Positions 9,748 through 20,148 of a DNA stretch of 64,000 bases are shown here, in pieces. This DNA comes from Gari tellinella (Eukaryota > Mollusca > Bivalvia > Cardiida > Psammobiidae). A program made the position numbers and the translations under genes. Each line of letters begins with the position of its first letter. The stretch's first letter is position 1. The DNA is taken from the NCBI GenBank assembly GCA_922989275.2, contig OV277868.1, positions 50,714,216-50,778,215 of the forward strand. The letters are read 5' to 3'. The notes beneath the pieces are model-generated. The model saw only the letters and a list, made by a program, of their open reading frames with translations. It ran no database searches and had not been told where the DNA came from.

Positions 9748-9915
9748 CATAAGGCTGCTGTAAGTTGACCATGAAAATCCTAAGGTTTCCAAATGTTATA
9801 TTGTTCAAGTGCGATTACTTAAAGCAGGTTTAAAGTAAAGCAGAATACGCCTGAAGGCGCATTCTGCTCTACTTTCAGCCTGCCTTAAGCTATAATCTGC
9901 TAGGATAAAATTCAT
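9748..9915. mobile_element. Family F element, partial
   Basis: AGGCTGCTGTAAGTTGACC and ATGAAAATCCTAAGGTTTCC open the element, then core 2 and CTGCTAGGATAAAA. The right terminus is missing. Confidence 0.65.
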
Positions 9916-10017
9916 ATCCGTGGCGAAAACTCTTGCGTCTGATCAGGCTACAAAATGTTAGACCTTTTATATATACTTGCGAGTTCGACCAAAGTCTCTT
10001 CCGGTCCTTTGGTTGTG

Positions 10018-10215
10018 GCTTTAACCCGTTAAACCCTAGCGTATCTACACTGTTCGTCATTTTGTGACTATATTGTTAAAACACTCAAATTAGTCTGAAG
10101 TGGGATGCAAGGACTTAGTAATTGGACATGGGGAGTGTCCATTAACAAGTACATGGGTGAATAAGGCCCGTACTTGACCTAGGTGTAAAAAGGGGGTATG
10201 AGCCGCGTCATGACA
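10018..10215. mobile_element. Worn family E-like element
   Basis: TTTAACCCGTTAAACCCTAGC resembles the family E right end, and AGTCTGAAGTGG to GGACATGGGG resembles its left-end words. The hairpin is not recognisable. Confidence 0.35.
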
Positions 10216-10236
10216 AACCCTGCCTTATTGATTTCA

Positions 10237-10311
10237 AACAGTGAAAGTCAAGGTCAGCCGCCGCGTCAAGACGCGGTGGCTGGCCTTGATCTACACTGTT
10301 TGACACCAACA
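10237..10311. repeat. Divergent core 1-type hairpin
   Basis: AAACAGTGAAAGTCAAGG to CCTTGATCTACACTGTTT with an inner stem GCCGCCGCGTC/GACGCGGTGGC. It has the outer AAACAG and inner GCCGCG plan of core 1, with a different middle. Confidence 0.6.
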
Positions 10312-10464
10312 TGCATCTAAAGCAGTTTATGTTTTTGTATTATATACGGTTTTGGGCAGTGTAGACCAAACTCAGGTACAGAGCCTTGGATGACAACGGT
10401 GCTTGGTCTGCACAATGTTGCAATACAAAAGACTTGTATTGTTATTGCATGGCTCATATACATT

Positions 10465-10555
10465 CGCTAACATTATCACTCAAAAGCATGTTTGCCAAGG
10501 AGGATGACTGTCAAAGTAAAATGAAAGTTATGCAGAAACGCATATTTTAAAGTTC
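10465..10555. repeat. Dispersed repeat, shared with 1-112
   Basis: CGCTAACATTATCA, GTTTGCCAAGGAGGATG and AAAGTAAAATGAAAGT follow the same order as the first 100 bases of the window. Confidence 0.4.
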
Positions 10556-10566
10556 AGACAAATCTA

Positions 10567-10797
10567 GGGCCCGTTTCATAAAACTTCGTACGACAAAAAC
10601 GGTCGTAATTCAAAACTTTAAAATACATTTAATTTCTGATTTCTCTATCATATCCTGTCTTGTGACATATCTTTGGAATCCTCTTTTCAAGACGATTCCA
10701 AAGACAGGATTAGATGGAGAAATAAATAATTATTGATAATTTTGTAATCTGACTTACGATCATTTTTGTCGTTACGAAGTTTTATGAAACGGGCGCC
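10567..10797. mobile_element. Family I MITE
   Basis: GGGCCCGTTTCATAAAACTT start and AAGTTTTATGAAACGGGCGC end. The internal hairpin pairs TCCTGTCTTGTGACAT-type sequence with CAAAGACAGGATTAGATGG, with one arm shortened. Confidence 0.8.
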
Positions 10798-11016
10798 TGG
10801 TGACTGGTGCATGCAGAATAAAAATACGAGTAAAGCTGAAAGCTCCGGCAGAGGTTATGTGAGTCCTCTCCAAATATTGTATTGTATTGTCACATATATA
10901 AACATACGTCATATAATATAACTTGTGATTCGCTTTCACCCTGAGTTAAACAACCAACATATCTCGAAACAACGTCAGTTGGAGAGATGCGCTCATGTGG
11001 TCCTAATAGCATGGAT

Positions 11017-11241
11017 TTAACCCCCAGCATTGCCATGACATCATCATATTTAAAACAATCGTTGTCTGCTTTTATTTATAAAATTTTAATTAGGTATATT
11101 CTATTTTTATATATAAAAAAAGAAGATTGAAATGAATGTCAAACAGTTTGGATCCTGGTCAGACGCCGCGTACCAGGATCCAAACTGTCACAGTTGTAAA
11201 TAATCATTGTACTAGGGTTAATAAGGAAGTAAAGGGGTTAA
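11017..11241. mobile_element. Family B MITE, hairpin half lost
   Basis: TTAACCCCCAGCATTGCC start and AAGTAAAGGGGTTAA end. The centre reads GGATCCTGGTCAGACGCCGCG joined directly to TACCAGGATCC, so the inner mirror was deleted. Confidence 0.8.
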
Positions 11242-11578
11242 TATGAATAGTAGGATTTAAAGTGAATATGTTCCAGTTCAGCGCTTGTGGTGTAATTTAA
11301 AATGAATTTAGAATATGATATTTAGATGTGCTGAAAAGCGTTACGTGTGTACACATGTACATTACACATGTACATTACATTCTTCTACTCCACATACATA
11401 TTATAAATGAATATACAGATATATTTCAATAAAGTTTCAAAGTTTCAAGTTTCATAATCATCGATGATGCTGGATACATGCATTTGGCAGCTGAAAGCGG
11501 TATGAAAATAAGGCATATAACTCATTGATGGACTTTCTTCTTTACTTTTATCTTACTTTAAGCAAGTAATTTCCTGTT
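11242..11578. other. No gene; simple tandem words
   Basis: Contains ACATGTACATT twice (near 11354-11380) and AGTTTCAA repeated (near 11430). Otherwise no content identified. Confidence 0.4.
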
Positions 11579-11770
11579 CGTAGGGAGTCGTTATAGGGAG
11601 AGAAATTATTTTACAATTGCAAACAGCTTGAATCCAGATTAGATGCCGCGTAACGCGTCACTCGTCATTAATTTGTTTCTGTCAAAATGTCCAATATGTA
11701 ACTTTGAGAAAAAACAAAAGACGACAATTTCAGCAGACGATATTACAGTAGTAAATTTCATTATAAAACA
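11579..11770. mobile_element. Family G fragment
   Basis: GGGAGTCGTTATAGGGAG, AACAGCTTGAATCCAGATT, TCTGTCAAAATGTCC and CAGCAGACGATATTAC follow family G order. Both termini and half the hairpin are missing. Confidence 0.6.
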
Positions 11771-12000
11771 TAGCGATTTGAAAGCAAACTATTGCGCAGA
11801 CATCAACAAAAAGAGTAAGGAAATCGGAGAAGAAACGTCTAGATTAGATCTTAAATCGGTTCGAGGCTTGGATGGAACGATGAACTGCACCAAAAAGAAC
11901 TTTATTGCAATCAGGGGAACAAATTGGAATTTCAAAAAGTAGAATGTCTAGATTCGCAGTTGTTATTGGTACAATATCATTGAACAGAATCTACCGGATA

Positions 12001-12141
12001 CAGTAAAACCTCTATATTACGACCACTTAAATGAATGCTCATTGATTGTATAAATAACGGTTACCGTGCTTTAACCAGTCACTTTTTGTAAACACCTAAT
12101 AGTTAACACAATTTATTGGTCGTAATAGAGAAGTTTTACGG
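12001..12141. mobile_element. Family D MITE without hairpin core
   Basis: CAGTAAAACCTCTATATTACG start after TA and ATAGAGAAGTTTTACGG end before TA. Where other copies carry the core 2 variant hairpin this one has only about 25 bases (GGTTACCGTGCTTTAACCAG). Confidence 0.82.
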
Positions 12142-12268
12142 TAAACATTCATAATTTAGACAATCTGGAAATAAATGAGAAGAATTGTCAAATGGACATC
12201 CAAATGTACAAGATTGATCGTTCATCAAGTTACACCTGAACATGTCGTAATTTATTGAGTTGTAGCTT

Positions 12269-12574
12269 CAGCGCTTTCTCTCTACAACGGACCACAAAAC
12301 AAGGACTCCCTCCTTTCAACGACCCTTGTTGCAGTTCCCTACACAGAACAATAATGTCCAACACATTCACGGCTACAATGTCGTCTGCTAAAAAATGTTA
12401 ATATGCTGTTTCATATGGACATTTTGACAGAAAAAAATCTTAATGATGCGGCGTCTGATCTGGATTCAAACTGTTTTCAAATGTTAGCCAATATCCCTCC
12501 ATATAACGGCTCCCTCTGACAAACACACACACTTTTTGTCTCCCATTGGGTGTCGTTGTAGGGAGGGAGCGCTG
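12269..12574. mobile_element. Family G MITE
   Basis: CAGCGCTTTCTCTCTACAACG to GTAGGGAGGGAGCGCTG before TA. Half of core 1 remains (GCGGCGTCTGATCTGGATTC). Confidence 0.8.
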
Positions 12575-12621
12575 TATGTCTAATTCTGGTGCAAATTATA
12601 TCTTTAATATATAATAGTATA

Positions 12622-12829
12622 CAGTAAAACCTCTCTATGACGACCACTAAATTGTGGCTAAATTAAGGTGTTTACGACAGGTGACTGCTTATAAGCAAGG
12701 TGACAGTGAAACAGAAATCTCCTTTAGAGCTTTCTGTTTCACTGTCACATTGCTTTATTAAGCTGTCACCTCTCTATTATACAATCAATTAGCATTTGTT
12801 ATAGTGGTCGTAATAGCGAAGTTTTACTG
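12622..12829. mobile_element. Family D MITE, complete
   Basis: CAGTAAAACCTCTCTATGACG to AGCGAAGTTTTACTG with TA on both sides. The hairpin AAGCAAGGTGACAGTGAAAC / GTTTCACTGTCACATTGC is a core 2 variant. The ends are pogo-like. Confidence 0.88.
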
Positions 12830-13267
12830 TATTTGGCTATTTGCGCAAAGTAGTTCAAGGTCTGATTCAACGTATATGTATGTTCCCTTTTTAAAATAAA
12901 AATGGGAATACCATATGAAAGTCTAGCAGCTTCTAACTAAACATTTTAGCTTTGTCCATCGATAGCTGAGCACCCGTCCCCTAACTCACACGCATATTCA
13001 AGAATAGGAAGTATGAAGCATATAATGGACTGTCTTTTTTGCATATTTTGATATAGTTACTCCTAGATGGTGGCGTGCATAGATATTAACGACATATTCT
13101 CAGTTTTAATGAATTTGAGGTGAAGGGAAGTATCGTCTGTAAACAGGCGAGTTAGACTTTCCAAGTTGTCAACTATATCATTAACGTACAATAAAAAAAA
13201 TATTACACCGACCTAACACAGATCCCTGTGGGACACCAACGATTGTTTTAACCATAATTAGAAGCAT

Positions 13268-13592
13268 AACTTTTCACTAAGACGTTATGCTGTCTGTTGA
13301 AGCAGGGCTACCATAAGTTGACATGAAAAATCCTAAAATTTCCACATTTGCATTTTTCAAGTGCGAGTTTACGAACCGTACCTTTACCCCATCGCCTTTT
13401 TCTAGTTTTTTTACACGTGGCTGCTTAAAGTAGGCTGGAAGTAAAGCAGAATGCGCCTTAAGGCGCATTCTGCTTTACTTTGAGCCTGTTTTAAGCTACG
13501 ATCTGCTAGGATAAAAATCCGAATACTAAGGAAAAATCCGGAGAAATGGCAGCCCTGGAACTTTCCACTAAGACGTTATGCTGTCTGTTGAA
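13268..13592. repeat. 34-bp direct repeats flanking family F
   Basis: The segments 13268-13301 and 13559-13592 match at 33 of 34 positions (AACTTT, then T or C, CACTAAGACG, onward). Both encode the same RT residues (NRQHNVLV) of the LINE, which a normal RT carries once. The duplication therefore arose with or after the family F insertion. Confidence 0.9.
13304..13556. mobile_element. Family F MITE inside LINE
   Basis: AGGGCTACCATAAGTTGAC start and AAATGGCAGCCCT end. Core 2 is intact at about 13424-13494 with a GCGCCTTAAGGCGC centre. There is no 8-bp target duplication; 34-bp direct repeats flank it instead. Confidence 0.88.
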
Positions 13593-13697
13593 TGGTATCT
13601 CTATAACAAGTAGATTCTTCCATCATCATACATTGGACTAGTCCCATGATTTATTTTACCTAAGGGGTGCTTTGTCTAAATTTTCATTTTCGTTTGT

Positions 13698-13855
13698 TTA
13701 ACCTTTTACCCCATAGCCTATTTCAATATCAAATGCAGATGGTTGCTTAAAGCAGGTTAAAAGTAAAGCAGAATGCGCATTCAGGCGCATTCTGCTTTAC
13801 TTTTAGTCTGCTTTAAGCTATCAGCTGCTAGGATACAGATACTATTATGTTTGTT
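13698..13855. mobile_element. Family C element inside LINE, right part lost
   Basis: TTAACCTTTTACCCCATAG start and core 2 with AGGTTAAAAGTAAAG / CTTTACTTTTAGTC. After CTGCTAGGATACAGATAC the element stops and LINE sequence resumes. Confidence 0.75.
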
Positions 13856-14368
13856 TCTTGTCTTCTAGTGTTTGTCTGATTGACACATACTTTCATACAT
13901 TTCTATCATTTTATAAACAGTTGTATGGTTGAGTAGAAAGCCCGATTGTAATATGTAAAAAAAAACATTATCAAGTAGATAATTGCACATATGATTAAAG
14001 AATACTCTCTCAAATACGTCGCTAACATATGATATTGAAGACATTGGTCTGTAATTCGTAACTTCGCGAATGTCAACTTTTTTAAACACAGATATGTTGG
14101 TTTCTTTTTTCCGTAAAGAGGGAAATCGCTGGATATTTAGAGACATGTTAAATAAAATACAGAGCGGTTTACTAACTGCATTAGATGTTTATTTAAGCAT
14201 TAAATGGTGACTAATTAAATCACAACCAGTGGCTTTAGCAAATTTGAGAATGCGGAGAGTATAAGAAACTTAATTTTCCGTTATATTATGCAAGTTAAAG
14301 GATGAGTTTAGTTAATTCAAATGGCAAAATAGGGTACTTCAATGCAACTGTCATCGATAGTCGAAATA

Positions 14369-14683
14369 CAGCGCTCCCTCTCTACAACGACAACCAATGG
14401 GAGACAACAATTGTGTTCGTTGTTCGGCGGCTGTCGTTATAGAGAGGTAAATTGGCTGCATTTGCAAACAGTTTGAATCCAGATCAGACGCCGCGTAACG
14501 CGGTGTCTGATCTGGATTTAAGATGTTTGCCACTCATCAATAAGTTTTTTTTCTTTCAAAATGTCCATTATATAGCTTTGAGAGAATTAGTAGACTACAG
14601 TTTTAAACGGACGATATTGCAACAGTGAAGGCTTTGAACATAATTGTCCTGTTAAGGGAACTGCGGCAAAGGAGGTAACGCTG
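14369..14683. mobile_element. Family G MITE
   Basis: CAGCGCTCCCTCTCTACAACG after TA to GGAGGTAACGCTG before TA. Core 1 is nearly perfect (GATCAGACGCCG, CGGTGTCTGATC). It is shortened near the right end. Confidence 0.85.
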
Positions 14684-14874
14684 TAGTACAAAAGTATTAA
14701 TTTAACATTTAGGCATTTTCACGGTCATCTGATACAACTGTACTGTTCTGGTAATCAATTAATGGCGGACTAATAGAGGAAGAACCTATTTTGTTTTGTT
14801 AATCTAAATGGCCAATTAGTATTTTAACATTATCATAAACGGGTACGCGAGCAATTTGTTGTCTAATTTAACCA

Positions 14875-15139
14875 TTAAACCCCATTCTCTGCCATGATGT
14901 CATACTTTTAAAACAATTATCGTCTGCGCGTTTGCAAACAGTTAGGATCATGATCAGACGCCGCGTAACGCGGCGTCTGATCAGGATCCAAACTGTTTGA
15001 CACTCGTTTTGAAATGTTTCAGTCATACTGCCTTTTTTTAACTTTGAAAAGACATTGCAGACAATTTTTTTGAAGCAGACGACAATGAAACGGTGAAGGA
15101 GTAAACATCTCACGAAAAAGTTGGCAGTGAAAGGGTTAA
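14875..15139. mobile_element. Family B MITE
   Basis: TTAAACCCCATTCTCTGCC start; perfect core 1 with GCCGCGTAACGCGGC (14958-14972); GCAGACGACAATGAAACGG; end GCAGTGAAAGGGTTAA. Confidence 0.82.
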
Positions 15140-15408
15140 GAGAGTTGCAGTTATTGAGGTTTTCGGCTGTATTATATTTTACAGTTGATATATCTGAAAC
15201 CAATCTTGATATTACACAGTTCTCTCGTTTTATGTGTTTTATCTCAAGTTATACTAGTGTCATGCTTGGAATATCGCGTGTTACCTTGGTAACGAAAAAC
15301 TGTATAAGTTTGTCATGTGGTTGTAAAAACCCAAAATGTAAATGTGTACCAAATGTACACGGTCTAACGTTTACTTTTTCGAATATTGCAAACTTGTTTT
15401 AAGTAACA

Positions 15409-15424
15409 CCCCCCCCCCCCCCCC
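15409..15424. repeat. Poly-C run, 16 bases
   Basis: Uninterrupted C homopolymer. Confidence 0.95.
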
Positions 15425-15594
15425 ACTAAAAAAATAAGGGTATATTTTTGCCAATAAGATAGGCAGAAGTTTAATGCATAGAGAGCGTATTACTTTTATC
15501 CTGCATTAGTGCATGGTCACCTGTCTTTAACAATCACATTTTTATTCAATGTCGTTTAATACGAGTTTTACTATAGAGCAACCTGTCGCTATAA

Positions 15595-16061
15595 AAGTAG
15601 AGAATACGCTATTATTTCATTATGCTTAAAACATGCATGTCTTTTACAAATAGTTTGGAGCATGATCAGACGCCGGGTTACCCGGCGTCTGATCAGGTTC
15701 CAAACTGCTCGTCAGACTTTTCAATAAGTTGTCATTTTCTCAATTCTTATTCATTGCGTTTGCGTTTAGTTTCGATTAACCCTTTGAACACTAGTCCCGC
15801 ATATAGGCGTCCTCTTCAAACAGTGTACATGTGAATAGTACACTTGTCCTGTGCAAACAGTGATGATCCAGATCAGAGGGCTCCGAAAGGAGCCAAAGGA
15901 GCCCTCTGGTCAGGGCCTTCACTGTTTGTCATAATGCCAAACATTGACAAAAACAACCCTTAAAAGTCAGAAATGGACTAGACTAAAATGGAAACTGGAC
16001 TTGTCCATTTAAAGTTTCAGGGAGGAAAGAGTTAAACGAGAAAATATCATCTTCTCCACTG
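15595..16061 (+). mobile_element. Family A MITE split by family E
   Basis: Worn left end AAGTAGAGAATACGC, core 1 with GGAGCATGATCAGACGCCGG, GCGTTTGCGTTTAG, then a family E insertion, then GAGAAAATATCATCTTCTCC and ACTG. Confidence 0.78.
15776..16035. mobile_element. Family E MITE nested in family A
   Basis: TTAACCCTTTGAACACTAGTC start and TCAGGGAGGAAAGAGTTAA end, with TTAA at both edges. The hairpin AAACAGTGATGATCCAGATC / GGCCTTCACTGTTTG has an AGGGCTCC inner stem: the core 1 plan with a different middle. Confidence 0.85.
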
Positions 16062-17270
16062 TGGGCTGTGTCAAGTGTAACCAAACACTGAAATCATCCC
16101 TGGTGTGTCCTTGTTTTATAGGTGTATCCATGCATCTGTATATATATACTGTATAATTTAGTATAAAGATGCCTTCAAGTTTGAACAACGGAGTGTATCT
16201 CGGCCTAACTGATTTGTTTGATGTTGTGTTTTTTTCACGTCCTTGTTTAGTTGAAAGGTCAAGAATGAGTCGAACCCAACTCTTATATAGAGGTGAACAT
16301 TTCGATCCTATAATACAGTGAGAAACATGGTATTTTTGGCCAATTACTCCATACTTATGCCTTTTTACTATTATAATAATAAAGTTCTACACTGTGAAAA
16401 GTAGTCTCCGGGTGGAAAGTTCTGAGAATGAACTATTAAAGACATTTAGAGTGCTTAACCAGATAGGAGCTTAAAGCAGACTGAAATTAAAGTTTAGGGA
16501 AATTCTACTTTACTTTCAGCCTGCTTATCGAAACCTGAGACAAGCTATGGAAAACCCGCTTAAATGAAAATAAACACAAACACAAACAATTTGGAGTCTG
16601 GTCTTGGTCCAAACTGCAATTAACAATAGTTTTCGTGTAAGATAATAACATGTCCGACGTATAATGACCATATAACATGTTCACATACGGCGATAAAAGC
16701 AGATTACATGTACCAGTTTTATATGTGCTTTCATGATATAAGAGAAATTATATCATTGTCAACCAAACATTATCCACGACGATAAGTTTCAAAAGTGAAA
16801 TTAAAACTTCTAGGTAAAAATTAGCTTCGAAATCTGATATTACATTTAACAAAGGCTATAATTAACTAAATAGCATTTAAGATCATATAGAATGTGAACA
16901 TGCACATGTAATCGTATTACTAACCTACTTTCAGTGTAGTCTACTTTATAATATGTCGACTTGCAACTTTGTTTTATAGGACATGAGCGGCCTTAATTAT
17001 AGAGTCGTCAATCACTTTGATGTGTCATTAATGAATCATTGACACCTGTGTGATTGACAGGTGAGAAACTGTCTAATCTAAGATGCAAATGACATAGAAA
17101 ATACCACACGGTCCGCTTAAATAAGGACATCAACTATAATGACGAGTATAGACGTCATTAACAAACATCGTACCTGTAGTGTGTGAGGAGGGTACTCATC
17201 CTATAAAATGTAGAATGCTTTATTAAAGCCTTGTATCACATATAGTACCATAGGTTTTATGCTATTAAGT
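16062..17270. other. Gene-free stretch
   Basis: A worn family C hairpin lies at about 16450-16555 (CTTAAAGCAGACTGAAATTA to CTTTACTTTCAGCCTGC). A small hairpin CACCTGTGTGATTGACAGGTG lies near 17044. No ORF or RNA gene found. Confidence 0.5.
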
Positions 17271-17271
17271 A

Positions 17272-17477
17272 CAGTAAAACCTCGCTATTACGACCACTAA
17301 AACGAAGGCTAATTGAGTGTATAATAGACAGGTGACAGCTTAAGGCAAGGTTACAGTGAAACAGAAAGCTCCTATAGGAGCTTTCTGTTTCACTGTCACC
17401 TTGCTTTAAGCGGTCACCTATCGTAAACACCCTAATAATTAACATTATTTAGTGGTCGTAATAGCGAGGTTTTACTG
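17272..17477. mobile_element. Family D MITE, complete
   Basis: CAGTAAAACCTCGCTATTACG to AGCGAGGTTTTACTG with TA on both sides. The hairpin has the centre AAAGCTCCTATAGGAGCTTT. Confidence 0.9.
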
Positions 17478-17683
17478 TATATATGTTTTGATGATGAGAT
17501 TGTATGCTTAAGTCAAATAAAACATTTTGATTCATACTAGATCTAGGTCTAAGCTTTGTTTTAGATTGACAACATCAACATCGAACCAAAGTCTAAGCCC
17601 TTAGCGTGGTGTTCTGTACCTAAAAACAGTATTTGTGTTACATGTAAGATCGTTTACAAACGAGATATCGCCTACCTAGTATT

Positions 17684-17735
17684 TGGTTGTTGTTGTTGAT
17701 GATATTGCTGTTGTTGTTGTTGTTGTTGTTGTTCT
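17684..17735. repeat. TTG microsatellite
   Basis: Two TTG tracts separated by GATGATATTGC. Confidence 0.9.
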
Positions 17736-17874
17736 TGAGGAGGATTCACGCCCACTCAAAGTCATGTAAGGATGGCACCTAAAATCTACATAGAGATCAC
17801 CTCTTTTATAACATCCGTTATCTGAAGAAGAAAAAATCACCAACATGTCCGATCGTTAACTGCGTTACTGCCAA

Positions 17875-18035
17875 GTTTTCTGCAGTCTGCTTTACTTTCA
17901 GACTGCTTAAAGCTACACTCTGCTTGAATAAAGATAATATTTTAAATAGCATGCATCCATGACTGTATGAAATGGATCTATTTTCTTCATAAAATGAATA
18001 CATTGAAGGCATAAAAAGGGGTATTAATGGGGTAA
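17875..18035. mobile_element. Family C right-half fragment
   Basis: CTGCTTTACTTTCAGACTGC followed by TCTGCTTGAATAAAG, ATGACTGTATGAAATGG and TTTTCTTCATAAAATG match the right arm; the left arm is absent. Confidence 0.65.
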
Positions 18036-18188
18036 TGGATGAATCAACAACATTCTTCAATTCTGAAAACATGTTTTAGGGAAAAGCATAAATTGAGTTG
18101 TAATGGTTCTTTTAGTGGCCACCTTTAGGACTGGTAATCGAGGAGTCCATGTAAAAGTTTTCTGCTTGCATTGGACAAGTGTACTACC

Positions 18189-18420
18189 AGGGCTGCCATA
18201 CGTTGCTATGAAAAATCCCAAGATTTCCTATTTTGCATTTTTCAAGTGCAATTTTACAAATCGTACCTTTACCCAAGTGCCTGTTTCTAATTTTGTTGAC
18301 GCGTGACTACTTAAAGCAGGCTGGAAGTAAAGCAGAATGCGCCTTAAGGCGCATTCTGCTTTACTTTCAGCCTGCTTTAAGCTACCATGTACAAGAAAAA
18401 TCCGGAGAATTGGCAGCCCT
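18189..18420. mobile_element. Family F MITE
   Basis: AGGGCTGCCATACGTTG to ATTGGCAGCCCT. Perfect core 2 (GCGCCTTAAGGCGC centre). The right half is shorter than in other copies. Confidence 0.85.
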
Positions 18421-18421
18421 G

Positions 18422-18603
18422 AGACTGCCATAAGTTCATCCTGAAAAAGCTTAAGATTTCCAAATTTTCTATTTTTCAAGCGCGATTACGTAAAGCAGGT
18501 TGAAAGTTAAGCAGAATGTGCCTTAAGGCGCATTCTGCTTTACTTTCATCCTGCTTTAAGTAAGCATCTGCTAGGATAACAAAAATCAGAAATTGCAGCC
18601 CTG
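18422..18603. mobile_element. Second family F copy, abutting the first
   Basis: AGACTGCCATAAGTTCATCC start, core 2 with GTGCC opposite GGCGC (a mismatch within the hairpin), end AAATTGCAGCCCTG. It directly abuts the previous copy. Confidence 0.78.
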
Positions 18604-19125
18604 TAAATGCAAGAACGTTGTTGGTAAATGACGCCTACACTCGTCATTTGTGGTGAATGTGTTCAGCAGATTAGATGAAATGAAGTTGACATAATGATCT
18701 TAAATACTGGGACAGACAATGAGCGAACGATGTGAACCCTTGTCATATTGCTCCTGTGTCTGACCAGGGTCTACACGATTTTCCATTCTGTTTACACCTT
18801 CTGGACAAATAACTGTAGTATACGAGCAGTTTGTTAAACTTTATGATAATTACGGCAGTTACACAGTGTCCAATTATTTTAGAAATTTTACGGTAAATCT
18901 CACATTAGGTCTAAATTTCCGAAGTTGAATGAGAAGAGGAGAAAAAACCTACAATCTACATGGTAATGGTATATCTTAAACTACCCCCTACCTGGCAGCT
19001 AATGAATGGTTACAAACACCCGGTGTACTATTTATTGCACAGACATCAACTGACAGTTTACACCTCGTTCACATGCCGAAATTTGAACACCATGTATATT
19101 TTCACTCAAACAGGTGTGAACAAAG
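18604..19125. other. No gene recognised
   Basis: Contains small inverted words (ATGACG, CGTCAT) near 18630. No supported ORF. Confidence 0.4.
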
Positions 19126-19294
19126 CACTTCGTACTACAAAATTAATAAGTGTTGTCGTAAGTCAGATTACAAAAGTCCCAATTATTACTTATTTCTCCA
19201 TCTAATCCTGTCTTGTGACATTTCTTTGGAATCGTCTTGAATGTATTTTAAAGTTTTGACTAACGACCGTTAAGTTTTATGAAACGGGTCCTAG
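19126..19294. mobile_element. Family I element, left end worn
   Basis: GCACTTCGTACTACAAAATT start; one hairpin arm (TCTAATCCTGTCTTGTGAC) only; end GTTTTATGAAACGGGTCC. Confidence 0.65.
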
Positions 19295-19470
19295 CGCAGA
19301 ACAGAACGGACTATTTTTAAGACGTAAACTTCCGAAGTTTACTGTCTGAACAGAAACAATAAGCAGTCAGGTGCAATTCCTAAACAATTTAACTATTTGT
19401 TAATGTTTATGAGAACAAACAACTAACACACACTAAAAACCCTTGTCCCAAGCAACCATACATATGTGTA

Positions 19471-19816
19471 CAGTGTTCCCCTCCGAAAAAAGATTCCCTC
19501 CTAACAACCATGCTTTCCACTGTTCCCCGAACAAGACAACTATGTCTAATGCTTTTACTACTCCAATATCGTCTGCTTAAAATTGTCGTCTGCTGTTTTT
19601 ATCAAAGTTACGTATTGGACATTTCGACAGAAGACACATAAAGACGAGTGAAAAACAGTTTCAACCCAGATCAGACGCCGCGTCACGCCGCCTCTGATCA
19701 AGGATCAAACTGTTTGCAAATGTACTCTTATTAATGTTCACGACCTATAACAACTCCCTCCAAACAACACACACAATCTTTCTCTGATATGATGTTGTTG
19801 TTGAGAGAGAACACTC
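19471..19816. mobile_element. Family G MITE
   Basis: CAGTGTTCCCCTCCGAAAA start, GTCGTCTGCTGTTTTTATC, core 1 with TTTCAACCCAGATCAGACG, end GAGAGAGAACACTC. Confidence 0.78.
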
Positions 19817-19838
19817 TATACTAATTCAAAGCAATAAA

Positions 19839-20050
19839 CAATAAAACCCCTCTATTACGACCAATAAAAAGAAGGTTAATTGACTGCATAAAAGACAGAT
19901 GACAGCTTAAAGCAATGTGAACGTAAAGCAGAAAGCTCCTACAGGAGCTTTCTGTTTTACGTTCACCTTGCTTTAAGCAGTCATATGTCTCAAACATGAA
20001 ACACCGGATAATTAACTTATTTTAGTGGTCGCAATAGAGAGGGTTTACTG
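19839..20050. mobile_element. Family D MITE
   Basis: CAATAAAACCCCTCTATTACG to ATAGAGAGGGTTTACTG before TA. The hairpin GTGAACGTAAAGCAG / CTGTTTTACGTTCAC differs from other D copies by matched changes in both arms (ACGT for AGTG). Confidence 0.85.
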
Positions 20051-20148
20051 TAGTTTTGTTCAAATACTAAATGTTATGAGTTTACTGGAATAATGTTGGC
20101 TGTTTAACCGTTTCACCTTCAATGACGTTCCCAAACTATTTGACATTC

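Larger units (their letters stand above)
13070..14335 (-). pseudogene. LINE reverse transcriptase remnant, twice interrupted
   Basis: Read on the minus strand from about 14335: LPFELT, then SSFNLHNITEN (ITE block), LRILKFAKATGCDLISHH (the K-A-T-G-P-D-type motif), a stop, CILFNMSLN, VFKKVDI with NYRPMSSISYVSDVFER and QSGFLLNHTTV (13865-14146). It then continues past a family C insertion with FNRQHNVLV, past a family F insertion with GVPQGSVLG (about 13221-13247), and in another frame YVNDIVDN and LFTDDT (13129-13146), the position of the catalytic F/Y-x-D-D. These are fingers-to-palm motifs of a non-LTR RT of the CR1/Jockey kind. Several stops and at least two frameshifts make it dead. The host of nested insertions shows those MITEs are younger than the LINE. 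Confidence 0.85.

Noticed and set aside
9441..9792. Two minus-strand ORFs of 60-76 codons that could be one frameshifted coding piece
   Set aside because: No recognisable motif in either frame and no splice or start evidence; left unassigned.
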